A DNA stretch of 64,000 nt from Nostoc sp. HK-01 (GCA_003990705.1 AP018318.1:1863501-1927500); one strand, 5' to 3'. Counted from the first letter of the stretch, positions 1 to 8,766 are shown. Notes: generated by a model from the letters alone, not told the origin. Translations and numbers: made by a program.

Positions 1-1
1 T

Positions 2-913
2 GCACCAGATTCGATGATGTATACCGAAATGGTCAACGCCACGGGACTGCACTATGTGAAGCAGTTACCTAAAATCATGGAAGTTGACCCCAACGAACGC
101 CCAATTAGCATTCAGTTATTTGACTGTCGCCCTGATTTTTTAGCCGAAGCTGCTATTAAAGCTGTGGCTGAAGGGGCTGATACTGTTGATATTAATATGG
201 GATGTCCGGTAAATAAAATTACCAAAAATGGTGGTGGTTCTTCGCTGTTGCGTCAGCCGGAAGTTGCTGAAGCAATTGTGCGGGAAGTGGTGAAAGCTGT
301 GGATGTACCAGTCACAGTCAAAACCCGGATTGGCTGGAATGACAAGGAAATCACTATTCTCGACTTTGCCAAGCGGATGGAAGATGCTGGGGCGAAAATG
401 ATTACTGTGCATGGACGCACCCGCGCTCAAGGTTACAATGGTAACGCCCGTTGGGAATGGATAGCGCGTGTGAAAGAGGTGCTGTCGATACCTGTAATTG
501 GCAATGGCGATATATTTTCTGTGGAAGCAGCGGTGAGATGCTTAGAAGAAACTGGCGCTGATGGTGTGATGTGTTCGCGCGGAACTTTGGGTTATCCCTT
601 TTTGGTAGGCGAAGTTGACCACTTTTTGAAAACAGGGGAACTTTTAGCGCCACCAACGCCCATTCAGCGCTTAGAATGCGCCAGAGATCATTTACAAGCT
701 TTATGGGAATATAAAGGCGATCGCGGTGTCCGTCAAGCCCGTAAACACATGACTTGGTACGCTAAAGGATTCGTCGGTGCAGCCGAGTTGCGCGGACAGT
801 TAAGTTTAATTGAAACAGTCCAGCAAGGTTTAGATTTAATTGACCGCGCCACTGACAAATTAGCATCCGGCTATGAACTGCTAGAAGAAGCCACTAATTT
901 TCAAATGGCATAA
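2..913 (+). CDS. dus: tRNA-dihydrouridine synthase (DusB-type), 5' end cut by window edge
   Basis: This flavoenzyme reduces a uridine in tRNA to dihydrouridine using FMN and NADPH in the cytoplasm. The reading frame is open to the window edge (codons for A-P-D-S precede the first Met-Met), and families of this type begin about 20-30 residues earlier with a MAP(M/L)AGVTD-like segment, so the true start lies outside the window. Seen: the catalytic-cysteine motif GCPVNKITKNGGGSSLL, the substrate/FMN barrel motif VKTRIGW, the phosphate-binding stretch ITVHGRTRAQGY, and IGNGDIFS followed by GADGVMCSRG near the barrel end, then the helical C-terminal tRNA-binding part. An AGGAG-like sequence follows the stop at once, but no gene uses it. 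The exact tRNA position modified cannot be told from sequence alone. Confidence 0.93.
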   Translation, partial: APDSMMYTEMVNATGLHYVKQLPKIMEVDPNERPISIQLFDCRPDFLAEAAIKAVAEGADTVDINMGCPVNKITKNGGGSSLLRQPEVAEAIVREVVKAVDVPVTVKTRIGWNDKEITILDFAKRMEDAGAKMITVHGRTRAQGYNGNARWEWIARVKEVLSIPVIGNGDIFSVEAAVRCLEETGADGVMCSRGTLGYPFLVGEVDHFLKTGELLAPPTPIQRLECARDHLQALWEYKGDRGVRQARKHMTWYAKGFVGAAELRGQLSLIETVQQGLDLIDRATDKLASGYELLEEATNFQMA

Positions 914-1558
<645 letters not shown>

Positions 1559-1633
1559 GGAATTGAGAAATTTATCGCAAATTTCTCATCAGACTCAAAA
1601 TTAACTGTCTCCATAGCAAGCTTTTTTAGCATC

Positions 1634-1658
1634 GTAGGGTGGGTACTGCCCACCTTAC
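1634..1658. repeat. Dispersed-type palindrome GTAGGGTGGG/CCCACCTTAC
   Basis: Arms 1634-1643 and 1649-1658 pair at 9 of 10 positions around a 5-nt loop. From memory this resembles a very common small intergenic repeat of Nostoc genomes (GTAGGGTGGGCANTGCCCACC type). It has no T-tract, so it is not called a terminator. A related but distinct sequence is at 49321-49350. Confidence 0.6.
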
Positions 1659-1712
1659 TAGGTGACTTTTAAGCGTACAACTTCAAAAACCATAAAAATA
1701 CCTTAGTGGCAG

Positions 1713-1738
1713 AAGGAGCATCTTGCTCCTTTTTTTTT
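1713..1738 (+). terminator. Rho-independent terminator downstream of psaC
   Basis: A perfect 8-bp stem AAGGAGCA / TGCTCCTT (1713-1720 and 1724-1731) with a TCT loop runs straight into a run of T ending at about 1738. It lies 155 nt after the psaC stop and about 117 nt before glmS, and would separate the two transcripts. Confidence 0.8.
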
Positions 1739-1854
1739 GAGGAAATAGCCCAGAAATTCCCTATTTCCCACCTGCAAAACTTGTGACAAAACCCCAGCTT
1801 TGTGCTAAACACTATACTGGATCTAATAATCCTAAAACCAGAATGGTGTGAGCA

Positions 1855-3747
1855 ATGTGTGGAATCGTTGGGTATATAGGCACTCAAGCAGCAACAGAAA
1901 TTTTACTGTCTGGTCTGGAAAAACTAGAGTATAGAGGCTACGATTCCGCAGGAATAGCCACAATTTGGGAAGGTGAAGTTAATTGCATCAAAGCAAAAGG
2001 TAAATTACATAACCTGCGTTCTAAATTAGAACAACTAGAAAACCCGTCATCCATTGGTATTGGTCACACTCGCTGGGCAACTCATGGTAAACCAGAAGAA
2101 CATAACGCCCATCCCCATCTAGATATGACGGGGCGAGTAGCCGTGATTCAAAATGGCATTGTCGAAAACTACCGTGAATTAAGAGAAGAATTAAAACAGA
2201 AAGGATATGAGTTTCGCTCGGAAACTGATACTGAAGTAATTCCCCATTTAATAGCCGAATATTTAAAGAATCCCCCATTTCCTTCCCTTCCTTCATCCCC
2301 ATCGCCCTTTTTAGAAGCCGTTCGCCAAGCGGTAAACCACCTGAATGGGGCATTTGCACTGGCAATAATTTCGGCTGACTATCCTGACGAATTAATTGCT
2401 GTGCGTCAACAAGCACCTTTAGTGATTGGATTTGGTCAAGGGGAATTTTTCTGTGCTTCTGATACGCCGGCGATCGTTGCTTACACCCGTGCCGTATTAC
2501 CGTTAGATAATGGGGAAATTGCCCGCCTGACACCTTTAGGCGTGGAAATATATAACTTTGCTGGCGACAGGTTGAAAAAACAACCCCGAATGCTCAACTT
2601 GAGTCCCACAATGGTAGAAAAGCAGGGATTCAAACACTTCATGCTCAAAGAAATTTATGAGCAACCAGGAGTGGTGAGAGCTAATTTAGAAGCTTACTTT
2701 CATAATTCGGGCGATAATAACCAATCACCAGTTAATCTCGGCTTATCTGAATCAATCTACGCAGATTTAGAACAAATTCACATTGTCGCCTGTGGTACAA
2801 GTTGGCACGCCGCCTTAGTTGGCAAATACTTGCTAGAACAATTAGCAGAAATTCCCGCGCAAGTACACTACGCTTCGGAATATCGCTATGCACCATCACC
2901 GTTAACACCAAATACATTAATTATCGGTGTTACTCAATCTGGTGAAACGGCTGATACTTTGGCAGCCTTAGCGATGGAAAAAGAACGCCGCCAAGGTCAA
3001 GAGGCGAAATATCAAGCGCGACTTTTAGGTATTACCAACCGCCCAGAAAGCAGCCTTGGTCACATGGTTACTAATATTATTAGTACCTTAGCCGGGATAG
3101 AAATTGGTGTTGCAGCGACGAAAACATTTATCGCTCAATTGATGGCGTTTTATGCTTTAGCCTTAGATTTAGCTGCTCGTCGTCAAACAATTCCCAAAGA
3201 AACTATAGAGCAAATTATTAATGGTTTGCGGCGAATTCCTCAAGAAATTGAAGAAACTTTGGCAAGTCAGGAACGTTTAACCGAACATTTAGCCCACGAA
3301 TTTGCTGATACTCAAGATTTCATCTTTTTGGGAAGAGGAATTAACTTCCCCATTGCTTTAGAAGGGGCTTTGAAATTAAAAGAAATTAGCTATATTCATG
3401 CTGAAGGTTATCCCGCTGGCGAAATGAAACATGGCCCCATTGCCTTATTAGATGCAAAAGTTCCGGTAGTGGCGATCGCAGTTCCTGGTAGTGTATATGA
3501 AAAGGTGATTTCTAACGCTCAAGAAGCCAAAGCCAGAGATTCGCGGTTGATTGGTGTAACACCTGTAAAAGATGGTGAAGCGGCGGAAATTTTTAATGAT
3601 TTACTCCCCGTTTCATCAGTGGATGAATTACTATCACCCATCCTTACAGTTGTACCACTGCAACTATTGGCTTATCACATCGCCGCCCGTCGCGGTTTAG
3701 ACGTTGACCAGCCGAGAAACTTGGCAAAATCGGTGACTGTTGAATAG
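1855..3747 (+). CDS. glmS: Glutamine--fructose-6-phosphate aminotransferase (isomerizing)
   Basis: GlmS makes glucosamine-6-phosphate from fructose-6-phosphate and glutamine, the first step towards UDP-GlcNAc for peptidoglycan and lipopolysaccharide. The N-terminal glutaminase starts MCGIVGYIG with the nucleophile Cys2 and carries TRWATHG and QNGIVENYRELRE. The C-terminal half holds two SIS sugar-isomerase domains with CGTSWHAALVGK, TQSGETADTLAAL, GRGINFPIALEGALKLKEIS and the terminal LAKSVTVE. At 630 residues it is slightly longer than the roughly 610 of the Escherichia coli enzyme; a Pro/Ser-rich insert at about residues 140-152 explains part of this. The start is fixed because Cys must follow the initiator Met. 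I see no good Shine-Dalgarno sequence and no glmS-ribozyme-like context was looked for beyond the short leader. Confidence 0.98.
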   Translation: MCGIVGYIGTQAATEILLSGLEKLEYRGYDSAGIATIWEGEVNCIKAKGKLHNLRSKLEQLENPSSIGIGHTRWATHGKPEEHNAHPHLDMTGRVAVIQNGIVENYRELREELKQKGYEFRSETDTEVIPHLIAEYLKNPPFPSLPSSPSPFLEAVRQAVNHLNGAFALAIISADYPDELIAVRQQAPLVIGFGQGEFFCASDTPAIVAYTRAVLPLDNGEIARLTPLGVEIYNFAGDRLKKQPRMLNLSPTMVEKQGFKHFMLKEIYEQPGVVRANLEAYFHNSGDNNQSPVNLGLSESIYADLEQIHIVACGTSWHAALVGKYLLEQLAEIPAQVHYASEYRYAPSPLTPNTLIIGVTQSGETADTLAALAMEKERRQGQEAKYQARLLGITNRPESSLGHMVTNIISTLAGIEIGVAATKTFIAQLMAFYALALDLAARRQTIPKETIEQIINGLRRIPQEIEETLASQERLTEHLAHEFADTQDFIFLGRGINFPIALEGALKLKEISYIHAEGYPAGEMKHGPIALLDAKVPVVAIAVPGSVYEKVISNAQEAKARDSRLIGVTPVKDGEAAEIFNDLLPVSSVDELLSPILTVVPLQLLAYHIAARRGLDVDQPRNLAKSVTVE

Positions 3748-3782
3748 TGAGGAATGAATAAATATCGAGATGTGTACAACAA

Positions 3783-3850
3783 TAAAAAAGTCGTATAAGA
3801 AATAAAATAATTATACAATTTATAAAAAAGTTGTACAAGTAATAAAATAA
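3783..3850. repeat. Two imperfect 28-bp direct repeats, 40-bp period
   Basis: 3783-3810 and 3823-3850 read TAAAAAAGTYGTAYAAGWAATAAAATAA with three differences. They sit between the glmS stop and the terminator hairpin at 3850-3889. AT-rich, no coding potential, role unknown. Confidence 0.55.
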
Positions 3851-3889
3851 AAGCGAAGTAATCTTAAATTCTGATGATTGCTTCGCTTT
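3850..3889. terminator. Bidirectional terminator between glmS and the convergent small gene
   Basis: Arms AAAGCGAAGTAATC (3850-3863) and GATTGCTTCGCTTT (3876-3889) pair at 13 of 14 positions around a 12-nt loop and are flanked by AT-rich tails (AAATAAAATAA on one side, ATTTTATTT on the other), so the hairpin can work on both strands. It lies between convergent genes, as expected. Confidence 0.75.
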
Positions 3890-3896
3890 ATTTTAT

Positions 3897-4133
3897 TTAA
3901 TTCAACCGCTTGTTTTCAGAATCTTTCCTTTGCAGTGCTTGAATATTTGTTTCTTCTATCCTGCATTCTCTTTTATCAATGTCTGACTTAATCAGAAGTC
4001 CCTGATTAGTGACTCCTATTTCAACTCGGTATTGACCATTAACCATATTGATAGCCGCATAGGTCACTGTTGCACACATAATAATGCCAGAAAGTGATAA
4101 GGTAATTTGCAAAATTCCCAATTCTCTTTTCAT
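3897..4133 (-). CDS. Small hypothetical protein with one N-terminal membrane segment
   Basis: Not recognised. The 78-residue product begins MKRELGILQ, then has a hydrophobic stretch at about residues 8-28 (ITLSLSGIIMCATVTYAA) that could be a signal anchor, followed by a polar tail rich in Lys, Arg and Glu. Support for its reality is the intact frame, the positive-inside N-terminus and a convergent terminator immediately after the stop. Against it, the Shine-Dalgarno sequence is weak and I know no family. It could be a small inner-membrane protein or an open frame by chance. Confidence 0.45.
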   Translation of the reverse strand: MKRELGILQITLSLSGIIMCATVTYAAINMVNGQYRVEIGVTNQGLLIKSDIDKRECRIEETNIQALQRKDSENKRLN

Positions 4134-4350
4134 GTGCTGTCGCTCTTAACTCTCATATTCTCATTTAAAGATGAGGCTGGTTGAGAACTGGGTTAATTAA
4201 GAGTTGACTATTAGACGACTTATCTTTTATTTTTGGGTTAAATATGGATGACTTTAGGTTGTATTGTACTTGATGCTTTCGCTTGCGGCTGAAACCCTGT
4301 ATTTTACATAAACATCTGGTAGAATCTCTGTAGTTTTATGTGTGAGAGTG

Positions 4351-5442
4351 ATGGCGCGATCGCTGCGGGTACCACCAGAGTATATTAATAAAGTAAAGTC
4401 AGCACTTCAGCGTAACGGTTATCCCAGCCTGCAAAAGTTTTCTGAAGACGTAGATCCGTCATTATCGACCGTCAAGAACTTCTTTGGTGGTAAACCTATT
4501 GATTATGAGAATTTTCGAGTCATTTGTGAAAAATTAGGATTAGACTGGCAAGATATTGCAGACAAACAGCCAGAAACTCAACCAAAGTCAACCAATAAAG
4601 AAGCATCACCCTTTATCACTGGCGCACCCATCACTCAACCGCGATACTTTTTTGGACGCGAGAAAGAATTAAAACGCCTGTTTAACCTCCTCAAACGCCA
4701 TCCCCTACAAAACGCCGCCATTATCGGTAAAAAACGCACTGGCAAAACATCTTTACTGCATTACTTAAAAAACATCACCACCACCCCACCAGAACAACTG
4801 CGTCCTGGTCAAAAATCTGATTGGCTACATCATCCAGAAACTTACAAATGGGTGTTTGTAGACTTACAAGACGCACGAATGCAAAGCCGGGAAGGACTAT
4901 TAAAACACATCCTAGAATCTTTAAACTTTAAAGTTCCAGCACCTTGCAATTTAGATCACTTCATGGATGTAGTTAGCGAAAACTTATCTTCTCCCACCGT
5001 CATATTATTAGACGAAATTGGTGCTGTTTTAAACCCTGGTTCAGAGTTAGATGACACGTTTTGGAACAGTTTACGGTCTTTAGCAACCAATCAGACACGG
5101 GGTAATTTAGCATTTGTTTTATCTAGCCCCGAATCACCAAGTAATTTAGCTCGTAGTACAGGTCATGACTCACCATTTTTCAATATTTTTGCTTACAGTG
5201 CAAATATAGGAGCATTCACTGAAGCAGAAGCACAAGAATTAATAGCAAGTTTACCAATACCTTTTGCTGATGAAGATGTGAAATGGATATTAACTCACAG
5301 CCAATGTCAACCACTGTTATTACAAATTCTGTGTCGAGAAAGATTGTTTACTCTAGAAGAAGGAGAGAATGATGATGGCTGGCGTGAGGAAGCTTTAAGA
5401 CAAATTAACCCGTTTACTGATTTATTAGAGCCGAAAAAGTAG
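4351..5442 (+). CDS. HTH-domain P-loop ATPase (STAND/AAA-like)
   Basis: The N-terminal ~70 residues (MARSLRVPPEYINKVKSALQ onward) form a helix-turn-helix-like module that I know from cyanobacterial signal-transduction ATPases and WD40 proteins. A low-complexity linker leads to the ATPase: an ITGAPITQPRYFFGRE entry motif, Walker A GKKRTGKTS at about residue 129, and Walker B VILLDEIGAVL at about 218. The arrangement resembles archaeal-type/STAND ATPases. There is no obvious C-terminal effector or repeat sensor, and the protein ends (LLEPKK) soon after the ATPase lid, so it is short (363 aa) for a STAND protein. A GTG at 4342 is an alternative start; I chose the ATG because the family begins MARSLRV. 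It is followed after 7 nt by the antitoxin gene and probably heads a four-gene operon reaching 8414. Substrate or trigger unknown. Confidence 0.8.
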   Translation: MARSLRVPPEYINKVKSALQRNGYPSLQKFSEDVDPSLSTVKNFFGGKPIDYENFRVICEKLGLDWQDIADKQPETQPKSTNKEASPFITGAPITQPRYFFGREKELKRLFNLLKRHPLQNAAIIGKKRTGKTSLLHYLKNITTTPPEQLRPGQKSDWLHHPETYKWVFVDLQDARMQSREGLLKHILESLNFKVPAPCNLDHFMDVVSENLSSPTVILLDEIGAVLNPGSELDDTFWNSLRSLATNQTRGNLAFVLSSPESPSNLARSTGHDSPFFNIFAYSANIGAFTEAEAQELIASLPIPFADEDVKWILTHSQCQPLLLQILCRERLFTLEEGENDDGWREEALRQINPFTDLLEPKK

Positions 5443-5449
5443 AGTTACT

Positions 5450-5668
5450 ATGAAAGCACACCGCATAGAAACAAAGTTAACTAAAAACGGAACATTAGTG
5501 CTTGAAAATTTACCATTTCAGGCAGGTGAAAACGTAGAAATCATAATTATAGAACGTTCTTCTCAACTTTCAGACTCTAATCCTTATCCTTTACAGGGTA
5601 AAGTTATTCATTATGATGACCCATTTGAGCCTGCTGTACCTATAGAAGATTGGGAAGTTCTGCAATGA
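5450..5668 (+). CDS. Antitoxin of a VapBC-type pair (AbrB-like N-terminus)
   Basis: This 72-residue protein lies directly before a PIN-domain toxin and overlaps it by four bases (ATGA), the usual sign of a translationally coupled toxin-antitoxin pair. Residues 6-35 (IETKLTKNGTLVLENLPFQA and on) look like the swapped-hairpin, AbrB/MazE-type DNA-binding fold; the remainder is acidic (YDDPFEP, PIEDWEVL) and is likely to be the toxin-binding tail. Proteins of this kind are also labelled DUF2281-like. It is expected to neutralise the toxin and repress the operon. The 7-nt gap to the ATPase gene upstream suggests cotranscription with it, which is unusual for a free-standing toxin-antitoxin locus. 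Confidence 0.8.
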   Translation: MKAHRIETKLTKNGTLVLENLPFQAGENVEIIIIERSSQLSDSNPYPLQGKVIHYDDPFEPAVPIEDWEVLQ

Positions 5669-6054
5669 TAATTTTAGATACCCATATTTGGATTTGGTGG
5701 GTAGATAATAATGTGCGACTCAATCAAACATATCGAAATCGGATTGAGGAATATCAATCTCAAGGGTTAGGAATTAGTCTAATTTCTTGTTGGGAAGTTG
5801 CCAAACTCTTTGAGAATCACAAACTTGCTTTTTCAATTTCAGTCGAGGAGTGGTTAACAGAAACTTTAGCTTACCCAGGAGTACAGCTACTCGAACTGAC
5901 AATACCAATTATTGTTGAATCAACCAAACTCACAGGCTTTCATCGAGATCCTTCTGACCAGCTTATTGTAGCCACTGCAAGAATTCACGGCTGTCCGTTA
6001 CTCACGGCTGACGCAAAAATTCTGGGATATCCTGGCGTGCAAACTCTTAAATAA
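5665..6054 (+). CDS. vapC: VapC-like PIN-domain toxin ribonuclease
   Basis: PIN-domain toxins are Mg2+-dependent RNases that cut tRNA or rRNA when their antitoxin is lost. The 129-residue product starts MIILDTHIWIWWVD with the first acidic metal ligand at Asp5, has the conserved Glu in ISCWEVAKLFE, and ends with the acidic cluster in HRDPSDQLIVATA and LLTADAKI; these give the expected Asp-Glu-Asp-Asp set. I start at the ATG at 5665, not upstream, because it begins with the canonical PIN beta-strand and overlaps the antitoxin stop as ATGA. Target RNA is unknown. Confidence 0.9.
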   Translation: MIILDTHIWIWWVDNNVRLNQTYRNRIEEYQSQGLGISLISCWEVAKLFENHKLAFSISVEEWLTETLAYPGVQLLELTIPIIVESTKLTGFHRDPSDQLIVATARIHGCPLLTADAKILGYPGVQTLK

Positions 6055-6104
6055 ATATCAACAAAGTTTTTCATTTCATTATCAACCACCACAAGGCAAT
6101 TTCA

Positions 6105-8414
6105 ATGCCTAGCAATTTACTTCACAACGCCTACACTAATTCACCTGAACAGCACCCTAACTTGATATTGGGTAGCCTGCAATTACTGTTTTGGTTGTTC
6201 TTCCATCCCTCAGCGTGGAATAACCACCTCAAGCGTATTGACCCCACTTTAGATAGCCAATCTTCTTTAATTACCGTAATACGACGAGGTGGATGGCGGT
6301 TAATAATTCAGGGGTACATTATCTTACCTATTCTGGCTAACTTAATAGTTGGATTAGTTCTGTTTATATTGGGTCTACCAGTCGAAACTTTATTTCGTTC
6401 TGTGGCATTCGGCGTGGCAGGAGGCTTGGCGGTAGGCGTGGCAGGAGGCTTGGCGGGAGACCTGGCGGGAGGCTTGGCGGGAGGCTTGGCGGGAGGCGTG
6501 GTAGGAGGCTTGGCGTTCGGCTTGGCGTTCGGCTTGGCGGGAGGCTTGGCGTTCGGCCTGGCGGGAAGCTTGGCGTTCGGCTTGGCGGGAAGCTTGGTGT
6601 TCGGCGTGGCGGGAGGCTTGGCGTTCGGCTTGGCGGGAAGCTTGGTGTTCGGCGTGGCGGGAGGCTTGGCGTTCGGCTTGGCGGGAAGCTTGGCGGGAGA
6701 CGTGGGATTAACTATTAACTCATGGCGACCTGTTGTATTGTTGCCATTGCTCACAGGATGGAATTATCTGCTCCACCGACTAGACAAACGACGTAACGCG
6801 AAAAGTCCTTGTTTTTTTCGTTATCATTCGGCTTTCTGGGATGAATGGCAACGTTTACATTTATCTGGGTTAGACAAGTATCTGCTTTTCGTCATCGAAC
6901 ATAACCCAGTTGAAGGCAAAGCCGCTCTAGAATATTTGAGTACTAGTTCTCAGCGTTGGGCTGCTCAAGCAGCACAAATTGAATTAGATGCACGCAATTT
7001 ACAAGCCTGTACAGATGTAAAAGCTATCAGCCAAATTCACCGCAGTTTAGAAATTGGGGAATTACAAAGTCCAGTTAACCCTATACTCAGCATTTTCAAA
7101 CGTATCAGCGAAGATGTAGATGCGGCTCTCAAGCAAAACAGTACATATAACCAGCGTCTACTCCTCAACAATGTTGCAGACAGATTAAACAGTACTTTAC
7201 GGGAATTCACTCGCAGCAGTGACAAATACACAGTCCGTTTTCGTCCCATAATCGCAAGTTGGTGTCATGTAGTCACCCAATATATAGATGAACTGGTTAA
7301 AGCCACTGAACGCCGCCAAGAAATTGACTTACCATACATTACTGGCGTACCACTCACAATAGAGCAAGAAATATTCACAGGTCGAACTGATATAGGTACA
7401 CGCATTGAGCAATTACTTTTAGATCGCCGTCGTCCTCCCTTGTTACTATACGGTCAGCGACGTATGGGCAAAACTTCCCTACTCAACAACATCGGGAAGT
7501 TACTACCCAATTCCATCATTCCCATGTTTGTAGACTTGCAAGGCGCACCCACATCAGCCAGCGACTACACAGGCTTTCTCTACAACTTAGCTAGAGGGAT
7601 GATAACTTCCGCCAAACAGCAAAGCGCGTTAAAATTACCCGCTCTGACACGGGAAACATTAAAAGATGATCCCTTCACACGGTTTGACGAATGGTTAGAT
7701 CAGGTAGAACAGATAATTGCACAAAATTCCGCTTTGCTGATGTTAGATGAGTTTGAGACTTTAGACAGCGCCATAACCAGAGGACGCTTTGATGAGCAAG
7801 ATGTTTTAGGAATGCTGCGTCATTTAATTCAGCATCGCCCACGCTTCAAAATGTTATTAGCAGGCTCTCATACTATTGAAGAATATCAACGTTGGGCTAG
7901 TTATTTAATTAATGTTCAAGTAGTGCATATCTCCTATTTAAAGGAAGAGGAAGCACGACAATTAATAGAAGCACCAGTCAAAGATTTTACTCTCCGTTAT
8001 GAACCTGACGCAGTTGAGCGAGTGTTGCAACTTACCCGTTGTCACCCATTTTTAGTACAGCTACTCTGCGGGGAAATTATTGTGTTGAAAAATGAGCAAG
8101 ACCCCTCCATTCGTCGGTTAGCAACATTGGCAGATGTGGAAGCCGCAATACCAGAAGCTTTGCAGAGTGGCAGTTTTTTCTTCGCTGATATTCAAAATAA
8201 TCAAGTGAATGCAAACGGACGTGAGATTTTACGCTTTATTGCTGCTCAAGGGGAAGGGGCAATTGTCAGCAAGTTAGGTTTATCACAACAATTTCCTGAT
8301 GTTTGGGAAATAACTATTAAGCTTTTATTACAACGGGAGTTAATTGAGGAAGTTGCCGAGGGTTATCGCTTCCAGGTAGAGTTAATTCGTCAGTGGTTTG
8401 AGAAAGCATCCTGA
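6105..8414 (+). CDS. Membrane-anchored P-loop ATPase with GLAG/GLAF repeat domain
   Basis: A 769-residue multidomain protein. Residues ~20-45 (LQLLFWLFFHPSAWNNHLKR) and ~70-95 (IIQGYIILPILANLIVGLVL) are hydrophobic; residues ~103-201 are about 25 glycine-rich tetrapeptides (GLAG, GLAF, GSLV variants) that could form packed membrane helices; VVLLPLLTGWNYLL ends the membrane part. A cytoplasmic helical region follows. The ATPase starts with ITGVPLTIEQEIFTGR, then Walker A GQRRMGKTS (~residue 453) and Walker B ALLMLDEFETLD (~546), and ends in a winged-helix-like tail (REILRFIAAQGEGAIV). The ATPase entry motif matches that of the HTH-ATPase two genes upstream, so the two are probably related. Only 50 nt separate it from vapC, with AAGG before the ATG. 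Role unknown; a membrane-linked sensing or conflict protein is one inference. Confidence 0.82.
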   Translation: MPSNLLHNAYTNSPEQHPNLILGSLQLLFWLFFHPSAWNNHLKRIDPTLDSQSSLITVIRRGGWRLIIQGYIILPILANLIVGLVLFILGLPVETLFRSVAFGVAGGLAVGVAGGLAGDLAGGLAGGLAGGVVGGLAFGLAFGLAGGLAFGLAGSLAFGLAGSLVFGVAGGLAFGLAGSLVFGVAGGLAFGLAGSLAGDVGLTINSWRPVVLLPLLTGWNYLLHRLDKRRNAKSPCFFRYHSAFWDEWQRLHLSGLDKYLLFVIEHNPVEGKAALEYLSTSSQRWAAQAAQIELDARNLQACTDVKAISQIHRSLEIGELQSPVNPILSIFKRISEDVDAALKQNSTYNQRLLLNNVADRLNSTLREFTRSSDKYTVRFRPIIASWCHVVTQYIDELVKATERRQEIDLPYITGVPLTIEQEIFTGRTDIGTRIEQLLLDRRRPPLLLYGQRRMGKTSLLNNIGKLLPNSIIPMFVDLQGAPTSASDYTGFLYNLARGMITSAKQQSALKLPALTRETLKDDPFTRFDEWLDQVEQIIAQNSALLMLDEFETLDSAITRGRFDEQDVLGMLRHLIQHRPRFKMLLAGSHTIEEYQRWASYLINVQVVHISYLKEEEARQLIEAPVKDFTLRYEPDAVERVLQLTRCHPFLVQLLCGEIIVLKNEQDPSIRRLATLADVEAAIPEALQSGSFFFADIQNNQVNANGREILRFIAAQGEGAIVSKLGLSQQFPDVWEITIKLLLQRELIEEVAEGYRFQVELIRQWFEKAS
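6411..6706 (+). repeat. 12-bp in-frame tandem array inside the membrane ATPase gene
   Basis: About 25 units built on GGCTTGGCGGGA and GGCTTGGCGTTC (variants GGCGTGGCAGGA, AGCTTGGTGTTC). The period of 12 keeps the frame and encodes Gly-Leu-Ala-Gly or Gly-Leu-Ala-Phe. A 48-bp higher-order unit (GLAFGLAGSLVFGVAG) is present twice in a row. The plus strand is very G-rich with short GG/GGG runs, in contrast to the AT-rich surroundings. Confidence 0.92.
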
Positions 8415-8598
8415 ATTGCTGAGTAAAATGTCATTGAAAGGAGGAGCGACGAGCGATCGCATATAATTTGTGATTACTTCACTCTGCGATCGCACTATTT
8501 CCGCGCCAGTATTTTAGTAAGGTAAGAATAGCGGAGTGTTGGCGATCGCCTAAATCCCAATTCTCAACACAGTAACAGCTTCCGTTTTCATTGCATCA
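8415..8598. other. Intergenic region with three HIP1 sites before the 42-bp array
   Basis: No gene. GCGATCGC octamers occur near 8452, 8487 and 8541. An isolated AAAGGAGG at about 8438 is not followed by any start codon at useful distance. The leader from about 8570 is a degenerate copy of the 42-bp repeat that follows. Confidence 0.5.
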
Positions 8599-8766
8599 AC
8601 TTCTGCTTTCGCATTTCCGTGTTACGCGCAAACTGTAGCAACTTCCGCTTTCGCATTTCCGTGTTACGCGCAAACTGTAACAGCTTCCGCTTTCGTATTT
8701 CCGTGTTACGCGCAAACTGTAGGAACTTCCGCTTTCGCGTTTCCGTGTTACGCGCAAACTGTAACA
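8599..8766. repeat. 42-bp tandem repeat, four full units plus degenerate ends
   Basis: Units 8599-8640, 8641-8682, 8683-8724 and 8725-8766 share the core TTTCCGTGTTACGCGCAAAC and are closely similar; a partial fifth unit starts at 8767 and a decayed one precedes 8599. Alternate units end in AGCA/AGGA or AACA, so an 84-bp dimer is the higher-order unit. 42 being a multiple of three, a frame stays open and reads a 14-residue repeat, but that frame lacks a ribosome site and looks non-coding. Confidence 0.9.

Noticed and set aside
6308-6754. Minus-strand open frame of 148 codons, rich in Ala-Lys-Pro repeats
   Set aside because: It is the antisense reading of the 12-bp GLAG/GLAF repeats; a period divisible by three keeps any stop-free frame open. 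No start context and it lies inside the ATPase gene.
8436-8447. Strong Shine-Dalgarno-like AAAGGAGGAG
   Set aside because: No start codon at useful distance and the following sequence is HIP1-rich intergenic DNA.
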